Below are positions 34,821 through 48,091 of a stretch of 64,000 bases of DNA, piece by piece. The stretch covers positions 210,620,257-210,684,256 of the forward strand of contig NC_081409.1 in the NCBI RefSeq assembly GCF_030272615.1, given 5' to 3'. Positions within the stretch are counted from its first letter, which is position 1. Every line of letters starts with the position of its first letter. The stretch is from Cryptomeria japonica. Taxonomy: Eukaryota; Streptophyta; Pinopsida; Cupressales; Cupressaceae. Both the position numbers and the translations under genes were made by a program. Below the pieces are notes generated by a model. It was not told the DNA's origin, made no database searches, and saw nothing but the letters and a program-made list of their open reading frames with translations.

Positions 34821-36700
34821 AATGCAAAATCCAAGTGTGTTTCCAAATGTGCCATCACATCACCCCATCATTCCTCCAAATCATTTATCGTCATCCCCAC
34901 CTCCTCCATCATATAAATCCAAAACAACCATCCATGTCCCTCCTTCATCCTTTAAATCCATTTTGGGTCCCTATATCCCAAAATCTAGCATCATATATCC
35001 CGTACATGTTAAATCCATTATGGGCCCTTATACCCAAACCCCATCCTCCATCTTGTCATGCTCATCCGCTCATGCAAAAATCCCATATCTCCATCACCCA
35101 TTATAAACATCACGCTTCTTTAATTCCCAATCAATATCAACAAAGGCACACTCCCATGCATCCTACCCACCATCCTACCACCATCACTCCATCCATATTC
35201 CCTCCACATCATCCATGTTCACACACTCCTTCCAAGGCTACTAGCAGCAATTTGTATGTCAAATCACAAATGCATAAAGCTAAACATCCACAACAATATA
35301 AAGATGACCATGTCCACTAAAAAAGACATGCTCCCACAAAGAAAAATCTGATACAAAAAATGCAATGAATCCCAAAGTCCGCAAAGGCCCACTGAAGCAA
35401 ACACAAAAATAATGTGGATCCCAAAGAAAAAAGAAGCAATACATCCAAAAGAAAAATCTCCAATAGCATCCAAAGTTGCTAGTCCAAAAGCTAAGGATCC
35501 TTTCCCTCCATCTCCTAAATCTATTTTGGGTCCCTATGTTCCAAAGCTACCTAACCTAATGCCTCCATCATATCCACATGCTACATCCATCTCCCCTCCA
35601 CTCATCCCACTTCCTCCAAAACATGTGCTAATGTTGGTCCTAACAACATTTCCCCATCACACTCACTTTCCGTCACTCCATCCAAACACTTGCCACTACC
35701 ATATCCATTACACCACATACATTCCCCATCAAAACTATCTAATCCAAGCCTTTGCATAATCGACTCATTCCTAATAAAGTAGTACCAACATCTAGTGATC
35801 ACTCCAAATGGGCTCCTATTGCCTTGATATAGAACTTGATGCTTGAGTCCTCCACCCATCTCCCTTATCGCCTATTCTCCAAATTCATTTATCCTCATCC
35901 ATCTCCATCCATAAAGTTCCTCCCAAAAATCTTAAAATCCCCAAAAAAGGAAAAAATACAAAAAGAAAAAAAAAGGAAAAAATCAAAAAACAAAAAAAGT
36001 AAAGAGAAAAATCCATCCAATGGTGAAAATTTGGCAAACAAGCACCTTGGACAAGTACCATGATGAAAACCTCACAAACATGTGTCATGTGTAATTCCCT
36101 CCATATTTTTGTTTTCCACAGTTTGGGGGTGAGTTCTTCTGGTAATCCATCCCTCACCCCCTCCATCTCATCTACCTACCATACCCATCATATCCTATCT
36201 AGTTAACTTCCTCCATCTTCCCTTGGATCTTGATAAAAATAAAAGGCCATCATTTATACATACTATGGTCATCTCTTGGCCTCCATTTCCCTATCACACT
36301 TTTCATCCATTCACCTTCCTATCCACCCATCTTTCCTTCCTAACATGTAATCTTTCTGCATACCTTCATAGTCATTATCCACCGATCACACTATCTTCCC
36401 TTCGCTTCCTATCCTCTTATCATATCCATTCATCCACCAATCCTTGTCTCCTAATTCCTCCAACTCTTCATCGATAACTTATTCCTCATCTCAATCCCCA
36501 TCTACCTCCATCCCTTCCTCCTTAATCCTTTCATCTCCTAGCCACATCCATAATGCTTGTCTCTAAATCTTTGTCATCCTATCCTCCATCCTTTCATCCT
36601 TCCTCTCAATCATTTCATCATCTCTTACATCCATTGTCTTTGTTATATAGCTCTATTCTACCCCCATAAAATCTAGTTCCATCCATCCAATCAGTCCATC
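33480..36700 (+). repeat. G-poor, CCATCC-rich strand-asymmetric region
   Basis: The + strand is dominated by C, A and T, with CCATCC and CCTCCATC words throughout. It covers the proline-rich ORF and continues 2 kb beyond, where no ORF is maintained. An (ATC)n run lies at 36836-36858. Confidence 0.7.
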
Positions 36701-37770
36701 TACTCCTCGCAATCCACCATCACATGAAAATCCTATCCATATCCCTTAGCTATCCAAGGTCAAACACTAATCAAATCATCCATTCACAGCCTTAGTCTTA
36801 TTCCTAGCCTTGTTACAATCCTTGATCGCAATCCAATCATCATCATCATCATCATGCATCCTTCCTAATCATTGTTTTCCTTTGGGATATATCGTTCTCA
36901 CATCAATAAGACCCCATCAATCATCAATCTCTCATGGTTTTTCATCTTGACCAGGGCAACATCGTGCTTGTCCATAGGCCTTCCTCAATCATCCATAACT
37001 CTTGTACAACTTGTAACTAGTGTATTATACACACTATCTAGGTCCACTTGTACATATGTGCCCTTAGGTCTCATACTTTGCGTCAATTGTGTCCTTAAGA
37101 TCATGTCCCATTAGTTGGTTCTTCAACAATCATCCTAGAGCATCTTTGTCATCGTGATTGTATCGGGTACCTTTTGTCATCCCATCATCATCAATCTTTT
37201 ATCCAATCATTATTCTATGCAAGATGTATCCTTCCTCAAGTCAAATGTCAACATATCTAGTCCATCAGTTATCCTTTTGGTAAAAGATATTTGAGGCACT
37301 CGTGTTGGTTTTGATTCTTTTGATCTTTATTTATCTTTTTGAGCTCCTTTGTTTTGTTTCCTCTTGGTCGCCATGATCTTTTATATCATGGTGTGTTAGG
37401 AGTAACACAACTAGGGATGTGATCTTGTTTGTTTTGGTTTTGCTTGGTGTGTTTTCTTGATGTGTCTCTTGTTTCACCCACAAGAGGCCTTGCTATCTCA
37501 TGTTACACTGGGGCATATCTTTTGCTTGTGGTTTTTCTATCATTGTTTCCCACAAAGTTCTATGTAACTCTATTTGGTGCTAGACTAACCTTTTTGTATT
37601 TGTTTGTGTGTTAGTCCATGCATTGGCTATGAAATTACACCTTGGTTCCTTATACCCTGGTGACTCACATACAATGCTAAATCAAAATAAGTGCTCATTG
37701 CATGGTAACTCATTTCCAAGTGTGCTTGCACTCCATGATCATTTAATCCATATCATTCATTTTATTTGCA
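35300..37770 (+). other. Internal 3' region of the pol-less element
   Basis: No gene is recognisable. Short pieces read as Lys/Pro-rich sequence (35412-35759, 35930-36010), possibly the eroded end of the proline-rich ORF. No RT, RNase H or integrase motif appears on either strand. Confidence 0.55.
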
Positions 37771-37771
37771 T

Positions 37772-37950
37772 TCACTCTGCTTTCCCATTTGATTCTTGTC
37801 ACCCCTAGGCTTTTGTTTCGCGTCATTTCTTTCAAGAAGTTGCTCAGGCCTTTGTTTCATTCACTCTACTTTCCCATCTGATTCTTGTCACCCCTAGGCT
37901 TTTGTTTTGCATCATCTTCCCTCTTATCCATTGGGGCAATGTTTCTTTTG
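37772..37950 (+). repeat. Tandem duplication, period 89 bp
   Basis: TCACTCTGCTTTCCCAT at 37772 recurs as TCACTCTACTTTCCCAT at 37861, each followed by GATTCTTGTCACCCCTAGGC. It lies about 180-360 bp upstream of the PPT. Confidence 0.85.
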
Positions 37951-38114
37951 AGAAGCTATCCAGGCCTCCATTTCCCATGTGCCCTCTTGAGGGGTCATCA
38001 TTCCCTCGTCCTCCATCGGTCGTCAGTTCAGTCTGGGGCATCTTTTTCTCGCTCCCTTTTATTCGAATCACGTGTTTTATTGTCTTCGCACCAACACTAT
38101 TCTAGCACCACCGC

Positions 38115-38126
38115 AAAGAGGGGAAA
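38115..38126 (+). promoter_or_regulatory. Polypurine tract of the pol-less element
   Basis: AAAGAGGGGAAA lies two bases before the TG of the 3' LTR. It shares AAAGAGGGG with the PPT at 10531-10544. Confidence 0.85.
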
Positions 38127-38128
38127 TT

Positions 38129-39148
38129 TGTAGACACCTAAAATTTGATTAATCTAATTAATTGAATTTTTTCTATCCTAATCACTTTTAAATTAAATAG
38201 TTACGTGTTATTTAATTAATTAGCATTCCTCCCCTTCTAGCTAATTAATCTTATTAATAACACTATAGTCCCATTAAATTAATTATTTGACAACCCAAAA
38301 TTATTTGATTAATTAAATATTTCCCTCTTCATCTATTAAGTAGATCAAATACATGATTTGATTATTTAATTCACTCCTTGTCGTCTTCTTCTAATAATAA
38401 GATTAATTAATTGATTAATTAATCCTATTATGTCACATGTCTCCTAATCTAAACCACCTTCTAACCCAACCCCTATCCTAACCCATGAGTTCTAACCAGC
38501 CCTATTTATCTAGATAACCTTATCATTTCTAACCTCCCCCTCACATGTGTGTGCACATTCCTAATTTCTTAATATTTAGGAAATTATAACCAATTTTGGG
38601 TGGGCATCTCCCAAAATGGACATGTGTCTTTGAGGACACATGTTATTCCCTTTTTAGACATTTTTCCCTCTTAGGCACACTTGTCAGTTCTTGTTGAGCC
38701 ACTTGTTCTTCAAGTGTGGAATCTTGTTCCACATGACTTGCCACTTGTCCTCTTTGAGGACAAGTGTCTCATTTCTAGAGCCCTCCATCTCCATCCCCTT
38801 TCCTATTTAAACCCTCCCATTTCTTTGCATTTCATCCATTTTTTACATCCATATCATTGTAATACCGAAATAATTACTCACATTGCACAATCCATCAACA
38901 CATATCTTGTATCGTCAAACAATTTAGCAAAATTGATCATCCATAATGTCATGAGCACACATCAAATCGTGGGATAATCAAATTAGGGAATTCGATTGGG
39001 GTTTGCATTTTATTTGTCAATTGACAATTTAGTTTTGTTTATTTCCTTTTTAGCATCCCAATCTTGAGGTGTTTGATTTATTTGTGGTTGTTTGATTCAT
39101 AGTTTAATTTTAATCATTTGTCTTTTGTACCCACATTTTCATCACACA
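38129..39148 (+). repeat. 3' LTR of the pol-less element
   Basis: 1020 bp, directly after the PPT and followed by GTAGC, one mismatch from the 5' flank GTAGT. Confidence 0.9.
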
Positions 39149-40900
39149 GTAGCTATAGTGTCCAATTTATTTCTCAGTCTTGCAACTTTTGTCTCCTTGT
39201 CCTGTAGCTTCTTCTCGGTTACCTTCTACATCTACTCTTTTTCCTTTATCAATTCTCTTTCACACAATTGTAGATGTTTAACTTATTTCCACAATTTTAA
39301 TGTGGTTGAAGGCCAAGAAATATGCTATACCTAAGTATTGAAGGTGGCTCCCATGACTGACTCTATCATTGGGGAAAATTCTTGCCTTAGAATGGTTTCA
39401 ATGACATCCTCTATTTATTGGACAACCATTTCTACCAATTTATCCAAATTAATACGCTTCGATGTTATAGGTTGATGTGCTTCACCATGTGGCTCTTCCA
39501 CATAATATTATTCAATTTCTTCCTCTTCTTTTGATTCCTTTGATACATCCCTTATTTTCTCAGCTACACTTTACTCGCCAATTTCTTCAATGACATAACC
39601 TGCTACAAGTTGTGGTATTTCTATTGGAATTCCAACGTCTTCTTCCTTCTGCCAATCTAGGTGAATTTTATCAAATAATTTTGGATTGGTTTTAGAAGAT
39701 GATTCTTGTCCTTCAACAATTGGAAACCTTCATCTAAACAAATATTTGCATTCACTATTGTTCTCTGAATCAATGTCCAAGACTACACCAGGTTTTGTTT
39801 TTCCTTTAAGACCTCTTGTCATCTTCTTTATGTTATTAGAAAAACCTCCATCTATTGCTTCCTGAGTTACTAAGAAAATATTTTCTACAACTAGAAAGGC
39901 AAAAATGAAAAAGGAAAAACTGAAAATGGAAGCTAAGGAGCAACAAAATTCTTGGGATTGTGTTGTAACAAGAAATTGTTGGGATTGTGTTGCAGAGAGT
40001 TGGGTTTTTATTCTTGTCTCAATAGAGGGAGGAGGAGTTTATCACCTTCTCTTTTTCTTTGTAGTAGTATTAGGTGTATTATTTTTTTCCTTCCGCTCTT
40101 CTGTAGGACCCTCATCAATTTTCACACTCTTTAGTCCATTTTTGCTTAGCAAAGGAGGTCTTCTAATTTTGTTTTAATAATGTGACAACATGGGTTTTAT
40201 CCTTAGGGCTCAATTGTTTCTCCTCTATTGGGGTTTTTACTTTCTCTTGACTCTTCTTTTCTACAGGGTTCTTCTTAGTGCCCTTTGGTCTAGGTTTAGA
40301 CATAGCTTTTGAGCCAATTTTTGGTTGTAGGAGGAGCCATGTAGGGTTCCTTTACCTCTTCATGAGATGGCTTAGATTCAAGGGTTTCATAGGTGGAGAT
40401 ATCCTTTTCTTGAGAAGAAATTGATTCTTCCTTATCTAAATCTACCAGCTCCTTATTACTTTCTCTTTTCTCTAACCCTCTAAATCTTATTTTCCTACCT
40501 CCTTGGACCCAAATTCAAGTGTTTCACCTTCTTGAATTTTAAACATTTCCCCCAACTCATTTCAGGAAAGTAAATGGCCAAGTTTCTTTTCACAACGAGA
40601 GTTATTAAACAGTGATGAGACAATGAGGCATCCTTACCTTTTTGTACTTCCACCGCCATTATAGTGATAAAAAGAGCCAAATAATTAGGAACATTTACCA
40701 GTTTGCCATGATGAAAATGATTGAGTATCTTGAAAAGATGTGAATGGAGAAATGACATCCTTCCTTTGCAAGACAAATATTTAATTATGAACTCAACTGC
40801 TTTTCCCCACCTCTCTGGCAAAGAAATCTTCCTAGTTCCTTGTCGAGACGTATCTAAAGGTGGGTCACTCGACCTTGTAAACTTCACTCTAATTGAACTA
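39149..40900 (-). pseudogene. Unidentified coding remnant, upstream half
   Basis: On the - strand an open block at 40495-40887 (no ATG; the frame enters from upstream) encodes a basic, helix-rich stretch with ERWGKAVEFIIKYLSCKGRM and HFHHGKLVNVPNYLALFITI. Downstream come Lys/Glu-rich low-complexity sequence, EEPHGEAHQPITSKRINLDK, and a probable coiled coil near 39150-39300 (TEKKLQDKETKVARLRNKLD) that runs into the insertion site. Stops and frame breaks are frequent. The head-to-tail fit with 28950-29756 shows one former coding unit of several hundred codons. No family recognised. Confidence 0.5.
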
Positions 40901-40999
40901 CATCATGTTTATCAAAATAATCCTCTCAATCGACAAAAAATCCAATCACTTTTGCAATGGCTCACATACTGGCATCAACGCACAACCCTTTAACAATGG

Positions 41000-42717
41000 T
41001 TATGCCATCATGCATAGCCCATGAAAACTCAAGCGCTATTAGGGTATCAAACTCTCCTAGCTTGTTGAAGTAGTTAATCAAGTTCAGATTATTTTGTCCT
41101 AAGTCCAAGAGACCTTTTATTAAGGAAAAAAATCAATAGCTAGGGCACACACACAACCTCCAAAGTGTTGTACTATGTCAAATCCATGATGTGCATGATC
41201 TTGCAATGTGTCCAACAAACCCCATCTTTTTGTAGGGAGGTGTAAGTATTGTGTCTGACTTAGCGTCATCCTATTGGTTGCACACTCCTACAATGTTATA
41301 ATGGTCAAAATCTACTTGGATGCACATTACTATGGAATCATATTATGTGGAAGTGGGCCCATATGATGTATCAAGAAAAGGAAAGCTTAGCACAGTCCCA
41401 CAATGTTATAATGGTGGGTCACAATTGTGATTGCAAGAGTGCAAAATTATTACACATGGTGTTGACTATCGACTATTGTAAAAAATGCAAGTTCACATGG
41501 CACATTTTGATTGGTCTGAATGCCTTCCAAGCATGCAAGGACTTCTCAAATCTATTCAAATGAATCTCAAGCATTGATCTTGCTACGATTTGATCAAATC
41601 AATGGCCTGCATTCAAAGTTGATAATGGCTAGTTCCAAACTTCATTACTCAAGAAAACAAGCAGTAATAGCAAAATGACTAGTTTTCATCATATTTTTGG
41701 CCATTTGGAAGAAATAGACACATTTTCAAGTATTTCTATGACCACTTTCATTTGCAACTAGAATTTTCTAGTGAATTGAGCTCTCTACAATGTTTGTGCT
41801 AAAATTGGGGTTTGTTTTGACTTAGTCTATAAGTGGTCATTCCAAGCTTAATTTCACTCAATATTGCTAAATTTGACGCTTTTGAAATTGTAATTCCTAC
41901 TATAATCTAGTTTTGTTGGGGAATTAAAGAAAATTGTGAAGAATTTCTAAACCCTAATTGTTACCATAAACCTTAAGTGTTGTTTAAGCTCATTAAAATG
42001 AGTCAAGTTTTTGGATCATCTTCAATAAAAAGGGACTTGATGAAAATCTTTTCATGCAATGCCCTAGGTCATCAAAAAGACATGCTAATGTATACAATAT
42101 GGGATGTCCAAGTGATAAATTGATCAATTATGTAGGTGGTTGTAGAGATTTAAACTTTTTTATTATTAGATGGTCATTGTTTGAGTACTAGTATAGAAAG
42201 AGGTTGGTACACTTCCCTCTACGTAATGCTTGGATGTTGGATATGGGAAAACAAGTGGTTCCAAATGTGTTCATTAACATTGATTTTATCATAGGTTTCG
42301 CAAAGAGATATGATGTAAGATCAAAGAGAGTGTTGGTGGTAAATGGAGTTCAAATGATTTCCTTCACAAAAGATTTATTAGTACTTGTCATTAGGCTAGT
42401 ACTATTGCAATCGGTTTTTCTTAACTCACTATTATTCAATTGTTTCTTCACCAATAAGAATTGTGATATTTTTTTAAAAGTTAAGATGCATGATTTTTAA
42501 GTTTCTAAATTATAGAAATTATTTTTATTGAATCTAATTGGCTCAAAAAAATTACATCTTATTGTCAAATTTCATGGATCCACTATCTAAACGCGATTTT
42601 TTAGGTACGTTAAGGCAATATTTAGTATGTTTGAATTTTATTTTAAAATTTATTTCAGGAATCTCTAAATTTTCTATCTTACTAAAATGAATGAAGCATT
42701 CACTAGATTTAATAAAA
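41000..42717. other. Intergenic DNA, no recognised feature
   Basis: AT-rich sequence with scattered short open stretches (for example 41345-41563 and 42204-42500, +). None shows a domain or motif I can name. Confidence 0.45.
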
Positions 42718-43870
42718 AACTCCACTGTATCTAAACCTTCATAGACTAATCAAAACTCCATCAATCACTTAATCCTATCTTGACCAAATAATGTATGAAG
42801 GATTTCATCTAGGAACTACTAGTGAATAATTGTCATTGAAATAGATAGAGGAAAGCCGAGAAGTCTCACAATACCTCTAATCTCATTCCATCTTTCTTTG
42901 ACAAATAGAAGAGTGTTTCTAGAAATAAATTTACAGATGTAAGACCTATTCAAGTTGTAGAGATGCCTCCTAGTACCATCCTCATTAACAATAAAGTTCC
43001 ACCACACAAATATGTCATGGTAATAAAGTGAACAACTCAAAACCTATTAAAGATGTCAAGAGTCCCCTTCAAACTTCCATGCAAACAAGTTAATGTATAT
43101 GGGAAGATAAATGAATAAATTTCATATGATAAAAAATCTATGAGTCCATAAAACTTGTAAGAGTCAAAGGTCTTCAATAAATCAATATATAAGAATCAAG
43201 GCACATATCCATGTGATAATCGCTAATAAGGATATCAATTCCAAACAATGTACATTGATCTTGTGAACAAAGCAATTGAGGCTATGTTCAGAAATCATTC
43301 TAAAGCACGATCAACCTTTCCCACCTCACATAAAGGTCAAGAATAGAATGCCAACTCCATCCATACTATCACAAATTTGTATGATCAAAACACTCAAACT
43401 ACCTCTATCCATCCTATTATTAACTTGATATATCTAGAAACTTAAACCATAACTTCCCCTTCTCATGAGGAGATTATAGCATAACCTTAATCAAACACAT
43501 AGATAAGGAAAATAATCATGATGATCATGTTGGAAGTCAAGTTGTAAATGATGCTAAATATCAAGCATGAGGATACAAAAATCATGATTTACTAGATTGA
43601 GCATATCACTAACAAAGATACCATAATTGTGAACCAGGAGAAAGCGGAAACATCTTATTAGCTTGGTCTAACCATATCATTCAATTTGTACTTATTGTAG
43701 ATGTGAAAATTAAAAGTTACAATGAGTGTTGGTTATCTAAAAATGCATTTGCATCCTATTTTAAAAATGACAAATATCATGGCAAGGAAAACATGTCAAA
43801 TCATGGGCTAAAATAGAAAGGAATTATGCCAATGCACTCTTGAACTTGTCCTTCCTTCCAAAAAATATAG
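42718..43870. repeat. Unidentified ~1.1-kb dispersed repeat, copy 1
   Basis: From AACTCCACTG to CACTCTTGAACTTGTCCTTC this aligns with 46971-48091 in the same orientation with many substitutions and small indels. Both copies read on the - strand as hydrophobic, stop-broken segments (e.g. DILISDYHMDMCLDSYILIY). No known TE protein is recognisable. Confidence 0.75.
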
Positions 43871-45052
43871 GTCCAAAATCCTATAACATTTTTTAACTTT
43901 AAGTCTAAGGATATATTTTAAAGAAGGTTTAAAAGTGGGTTCATCAATACATTGTAGATGATAAACAAGAAATAATGAGAGTGGATCGTCTCTCTTGTAC
44001 TTTTGTATCAACTTAAACCCAATAGAGATATTAGGTCAAAATTTTACTTAATAGGATTTTAAAATAATTAAACTGTAACATGATTAGATATTCAATAGTA
44101 GACATAGATCCACACTTGACCCTAGTTATTGTCACTAAGTCAAAGACAACTAACTATACATATTTAAACTCTTTTATAATTGATAATATCTTTACATGCA
44201 CCTATGGATGATAACAATATTATGATCCCTTAATATGATTTTATTTTGTGTTTCTTACATAGTATCAAGGTGCAAATATATTGGGCATGATTCTTTGACG
44301 ATTTAATAATTTGCGGTTTGCTTAAGATAGTTCCTTGGTTTCTAACAATGAATCTTGAATAACATGCATTCTCTAAAATGATCCTACTCTATTCCTACTA
44401 TTGATATGGATGGAGGTAATTAAAATAATGGATTGGCTTTTCATTTACCAATGTGTACTATTGCCTACTCCATTGAGCAATATATTCATGTGCCAAAAAT
44501 AGGAAGCAAATAGATCTTGTAAAATATCTACAAATTTTAATTTGATTTCATATAAAAATAATTGATAACATCATGTATAATAATGGTACTTAATAATCCA
44601 TCTCAAAACTACAATGACCCATACAGAATATAAGAATGACCATTAAAAAGCATATTTAATGCATTAGATGTTGTTACATATACATCAAATCACCATTACA
44701 TTCCCACCATAAAATATGGTGAGAGAAAATAGATGCCATATGGTCATATATGAAATGAGATGACGTCCTTTTAAAATTATGAGCTTGGGATCTAATTGTG
44801 ATACCGAAGGGAAGGAAACCCATTTGTTGTAAGTAGTTATTTGAGAATAGATTTAGTGTAGATAGATAGTTGGAAAGGTACAAGACACAAGAAGTGGAAA
44901 AAGGTTACTACTAGATTGAGAGAGTTAATTTTGTTGAACAACTGCAACTTCCTCTTCATGTCTATCACCAATCCACACAACACAACTCATCTTCGCATTA
45001 ATGACAACACCAAACAAGTTTGACAAATTAATGACAACACAACTCAAGAATT
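43871..45052. other. AT-rich DNA between repeat copy 1 and solo LTR
   Basis: I see no gene, repeat pair or RNA in this stretch. Confidence 0.4.
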
Positions 45053-46011
45053 TGTTGGCAATTGACACTCATCCGGTGATTTTTGATGCTTGATTAATGA
45101 TTTTGGGTTGTCATTGATGGAAACTCTTCTTGGAGATTCGATCTGGTGATTCCTCTTATCCGGAAGCATGAGTTAACCTGTAGCCAATTAAACGGTAAAT
45201 TAGGATTATTCCAGTGCAGTTTTGGTCCGGTAAGATTTCCAGTGATTGTGGTGTTTTTGGTAACTAAGTTTGAGGTGTAAATGATGAGGCTGACATTGGT
45301 GAAGCATTTTGGAAAAAAAATTTGGTCTGGTGCTATGTCTTGCTAGATATTGAAGCCGACTTGAAGTTGCACGTTACATTTTTGATAGCCGACTTGGAGA
45401 AGATTATTTTTGATATGACTAGATATATATAAGATTGAATTGGTGATTGGTTTTTGGTGTATTACTATTGTGGTGATCCCTTTTGGTGCGATTGAGCGCA
45501 GTTTCACATGCACATTTGATTCCCAGGTGATTCGGTAGCTAACTGAGACAAAAATAGAGCATATTGCAGAGTGAGTATAGTTAGAGATCTTGTGCTTAAT
45601 CAGAACTCATTCTTGCATTGTTAGATTCTATTTCAAAGTTCTTTAATTGTATTTCCTCATTCCAATTAAATTTTAAGTCAGTGACACTTCCCTAAAGGTT
45701 GTAGCCTTTCGAGTCATTGTAATTGAGCAATGAGCTCTCGGTAGTGAGCCAAAATACAAGTGCATTCCTCATCTATGTAATATTTATGTACTCTTGGCCA
45801 TAGTATATAAATATTGTGGGTTCCAGCCCCACCGTGGTTCTTTCCCTTTCTGGGTTTCCAAGTGAAAATCTTGGTGTTGTGGATCTGTGGTTTATTTATT
45901 GCTTGCTTACTGTTATACATTGCTAACCGATGGATAAAGAATAAGTTTGTGAATTCGATTACTGACATATCACTGATTCACCCCCCCTCTCAGTGATCCC
46001 TGATTCTAACA
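45053..46011 (+). mobile_element. Probable solo LTR, copia-type
   Basis: The 959-bp segment begins TGTTGGCAATTGACA and ends CAGTGATCCCTGATTCTAACA, with a CACCCCCCCTCTCAGTGAT block before the end that is typical of plant Ty1/copia LTRs. A TATATAA-like element lies near 45804-45811, about 200 bp before the 3' end. No PBS, coding sequence or second LTR is found nearby. Flanks GAATT and GATTC are only similar, so the duplication is not clean. Orientation is inferred from the end motifs. Confidence 0.65.
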
Positions 46012-46970
46012 GATTCTAACATCCTTATCATCCCAATTCTAATCACCATCAAATCGACTTGATCCGAATTGAGTTATCAAAACCCTAATCCTAAAATGTC
46101 ACCATCCGTTAACAATCCTTGGAACATTAGGTCATTCCTAGATCCTAATTTAACTTTCCAAAATTTACCAAGAAATTCAAATCTTGATTGTCCCATAAAT
46201 CGACATCCCCCAATCATCCCAAATTATTCCAACTAACTATTAAATAAATATGATCATTAACAAGATCATATCATCCAACAAAATCAACCATCAAATCTAA
46301 AAAAGTTATTCTTAGGGTCCTAAAATCAATCATCAACTGATCAAAGTCTATAGTCTTTTAGAATCTAAGGTGTCGTTATCTCTAGGCCAAATATCCCAAA
46401 TCTAAAGACCATCCTCAAGGTCATCGTCCTTAAATTATAATCATCAAAATCTCATCCTATGAATCCAACGACTCGTGTCATCAAAAATCCAAATCATCCA
46501 AACAATAGAAATTAAAGCCTAACCTAAAACATACATCATGGATGTTTGTTTTGATAGGTGTATTGAGTAAGCTAGGACTTCATCCTAAATATTGACCAAT
46601 ATATGACAATAATCAATCCATTTTATTTTTATGACTCACCTCATTATAAATAATATAATAAAGCTTTTGATGATAATGATGATAATGATAGTCTTTTCAA
46701 TCAATAATAACATCATACCTTTGAATATGATGATGATGGTAGTCTTGGTGATAAAATCTTGATGATACTATTTTGAGAAAGTTTTCTATACGTCATAAAT
46801 CCCAACCATGAACAATTAAGATCCTTTAAACCAAGAGAACCTAGTACTAGTTAGCCCATGAACCATAATCAAATGTGAATAAGTCACCCTCATACAAACC
46901 TTAGCAAGGGAAGCATCATTATATGATAAGACCCTCAAAACCAATCAAATCCAATTAAAGTCTCCTATGA
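46012..46970. other. AT-rich DNA between solo LTR and repeat copy 2
   Basis: CATC/AATC-rich sequence without coding potential. A GATGATAAT run occurs at 46668-46695. Confidence 0.4.
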
Positions 46971-48091
46971 AACTCCAGTGCCATCTATATCTTCATAGAC
47001 TAATAAAAACCCCATTAATCACCTAATCCTATCTTGACCAAATAATGTACAAAGGTTTTTTTACAAGGACTACTAGTCAAGGGTTGTCATTGAAATAGGT
47101 GGAGAAAAGCTGAGGAGTCCCACAACACCTCCAATCTCATTCTATCATTCTTTGAGAAATAGAAGAGTGTTGCTAGAAATAAATTTATAGATGTAAGACC
47201 TATTCAAGCTATCTAGATGTGTCCTAGCACCATCCCCATCAACAATAAATTTATAGCACACAAACATGTCATGGTAATAAAGCCATCAATCCAAAACCTA
47301 TTCAAGATGTCAAGAGTTCCCTTCAAATTGTCATCCCTACAAGTTAACCTATGTGGTAACATAAATGAATAAAATCCATATGATAAAAAACTAAAAATTC
47401 CATAAAATTCCTAAGAGTAAAAGGTATATAGTATATAAATATATTAAGAATCAAGGTGCATATACATGTGATAATCACTAGTGAGGATATCAAAGCCAAA
47501 CAATGTACATTGGTCTTGTCAACAAAGCAATTAGGGTTATGTTGAGAAATCATTCCAAAGAGTGATCAACCTTTCCCACCCCACATCAAGGTCAAAAACA
47601 TCAAGCCAACTCCATCCATGCTATCACAAATTCATGTGATAAAAAAAACTCAAACTACCTCCATCCATCCTATTATTAACTTAGTATATCTAGAAACTCA
47701 AACCATAACTTCCCCTTTTTACAAGGAGATTATAGCCTAGCCCCCTTCAAACACATAGATAATAAAAATAATCATGATGAGCATATTGGAAGTCAAGTTA
47801 TAAATGACGTTGATCATATCAAGCATGAGGATACACAAATCATGATTTACTAGATTGAGAATATCAATAATCAAGATACCATTGTTCATATTGGTCTAGC
47901 CATATGATTCAGTTTGTACTCCTTGCATATGAGAAAATTATAAGTTACAATGATTCTTGGTTATTTAAAAATGCTTTTGCATCCTAATTTTGGAGTGACA
48001 AATATCCTATGACAAGAAAAATATGTTAAATCATAGGCTAAAATGGAAAGGAGTTAGGCCTTCATCAATAAGACACTCTTGAACTTCTTCT
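46971..48091. repeat. Unidentified ~1.1-kb dispersed repeat, copy 2
   Basis: Pairs with 42718-43870. It is cut by the LTR starting at 48092, so its end may lie beyond that element's missing right end. Confidence 0.75.

Larger units (their letters stand above)
29757..39148 (+). mobile_element. Pol-less LTR retrotransposon with proline-rich ORF (LARD-like)
   Basis: LTRs of about 1 kb (29757-30767, 38129-39148) begin TGTAGACAYCTAAAATTT and end TCACACA. A primer-binding site follows the first (30773-30792) and a polypurine tract precedes the second (38115-38126). The flanking 5-mers are GTAGT (29752-29756) and GTAGC (39149-39153). The 7.36-kb internal region holds a leader related to that near 51027-51520, degenerate repeat arrays and a broken proline-rich ORF, but no RT, RNase H or integrase. 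It fits a large non-autonomous element mobilised by a Tat-like relative, with which it shares the LTR start and the PPT core. Confidence 0.85.

Noticed and set aside
45053-46011. A full copia element
   Set aside because: No PBS, coding sequence or second LTR was found, and the flanking duplication is not clean.
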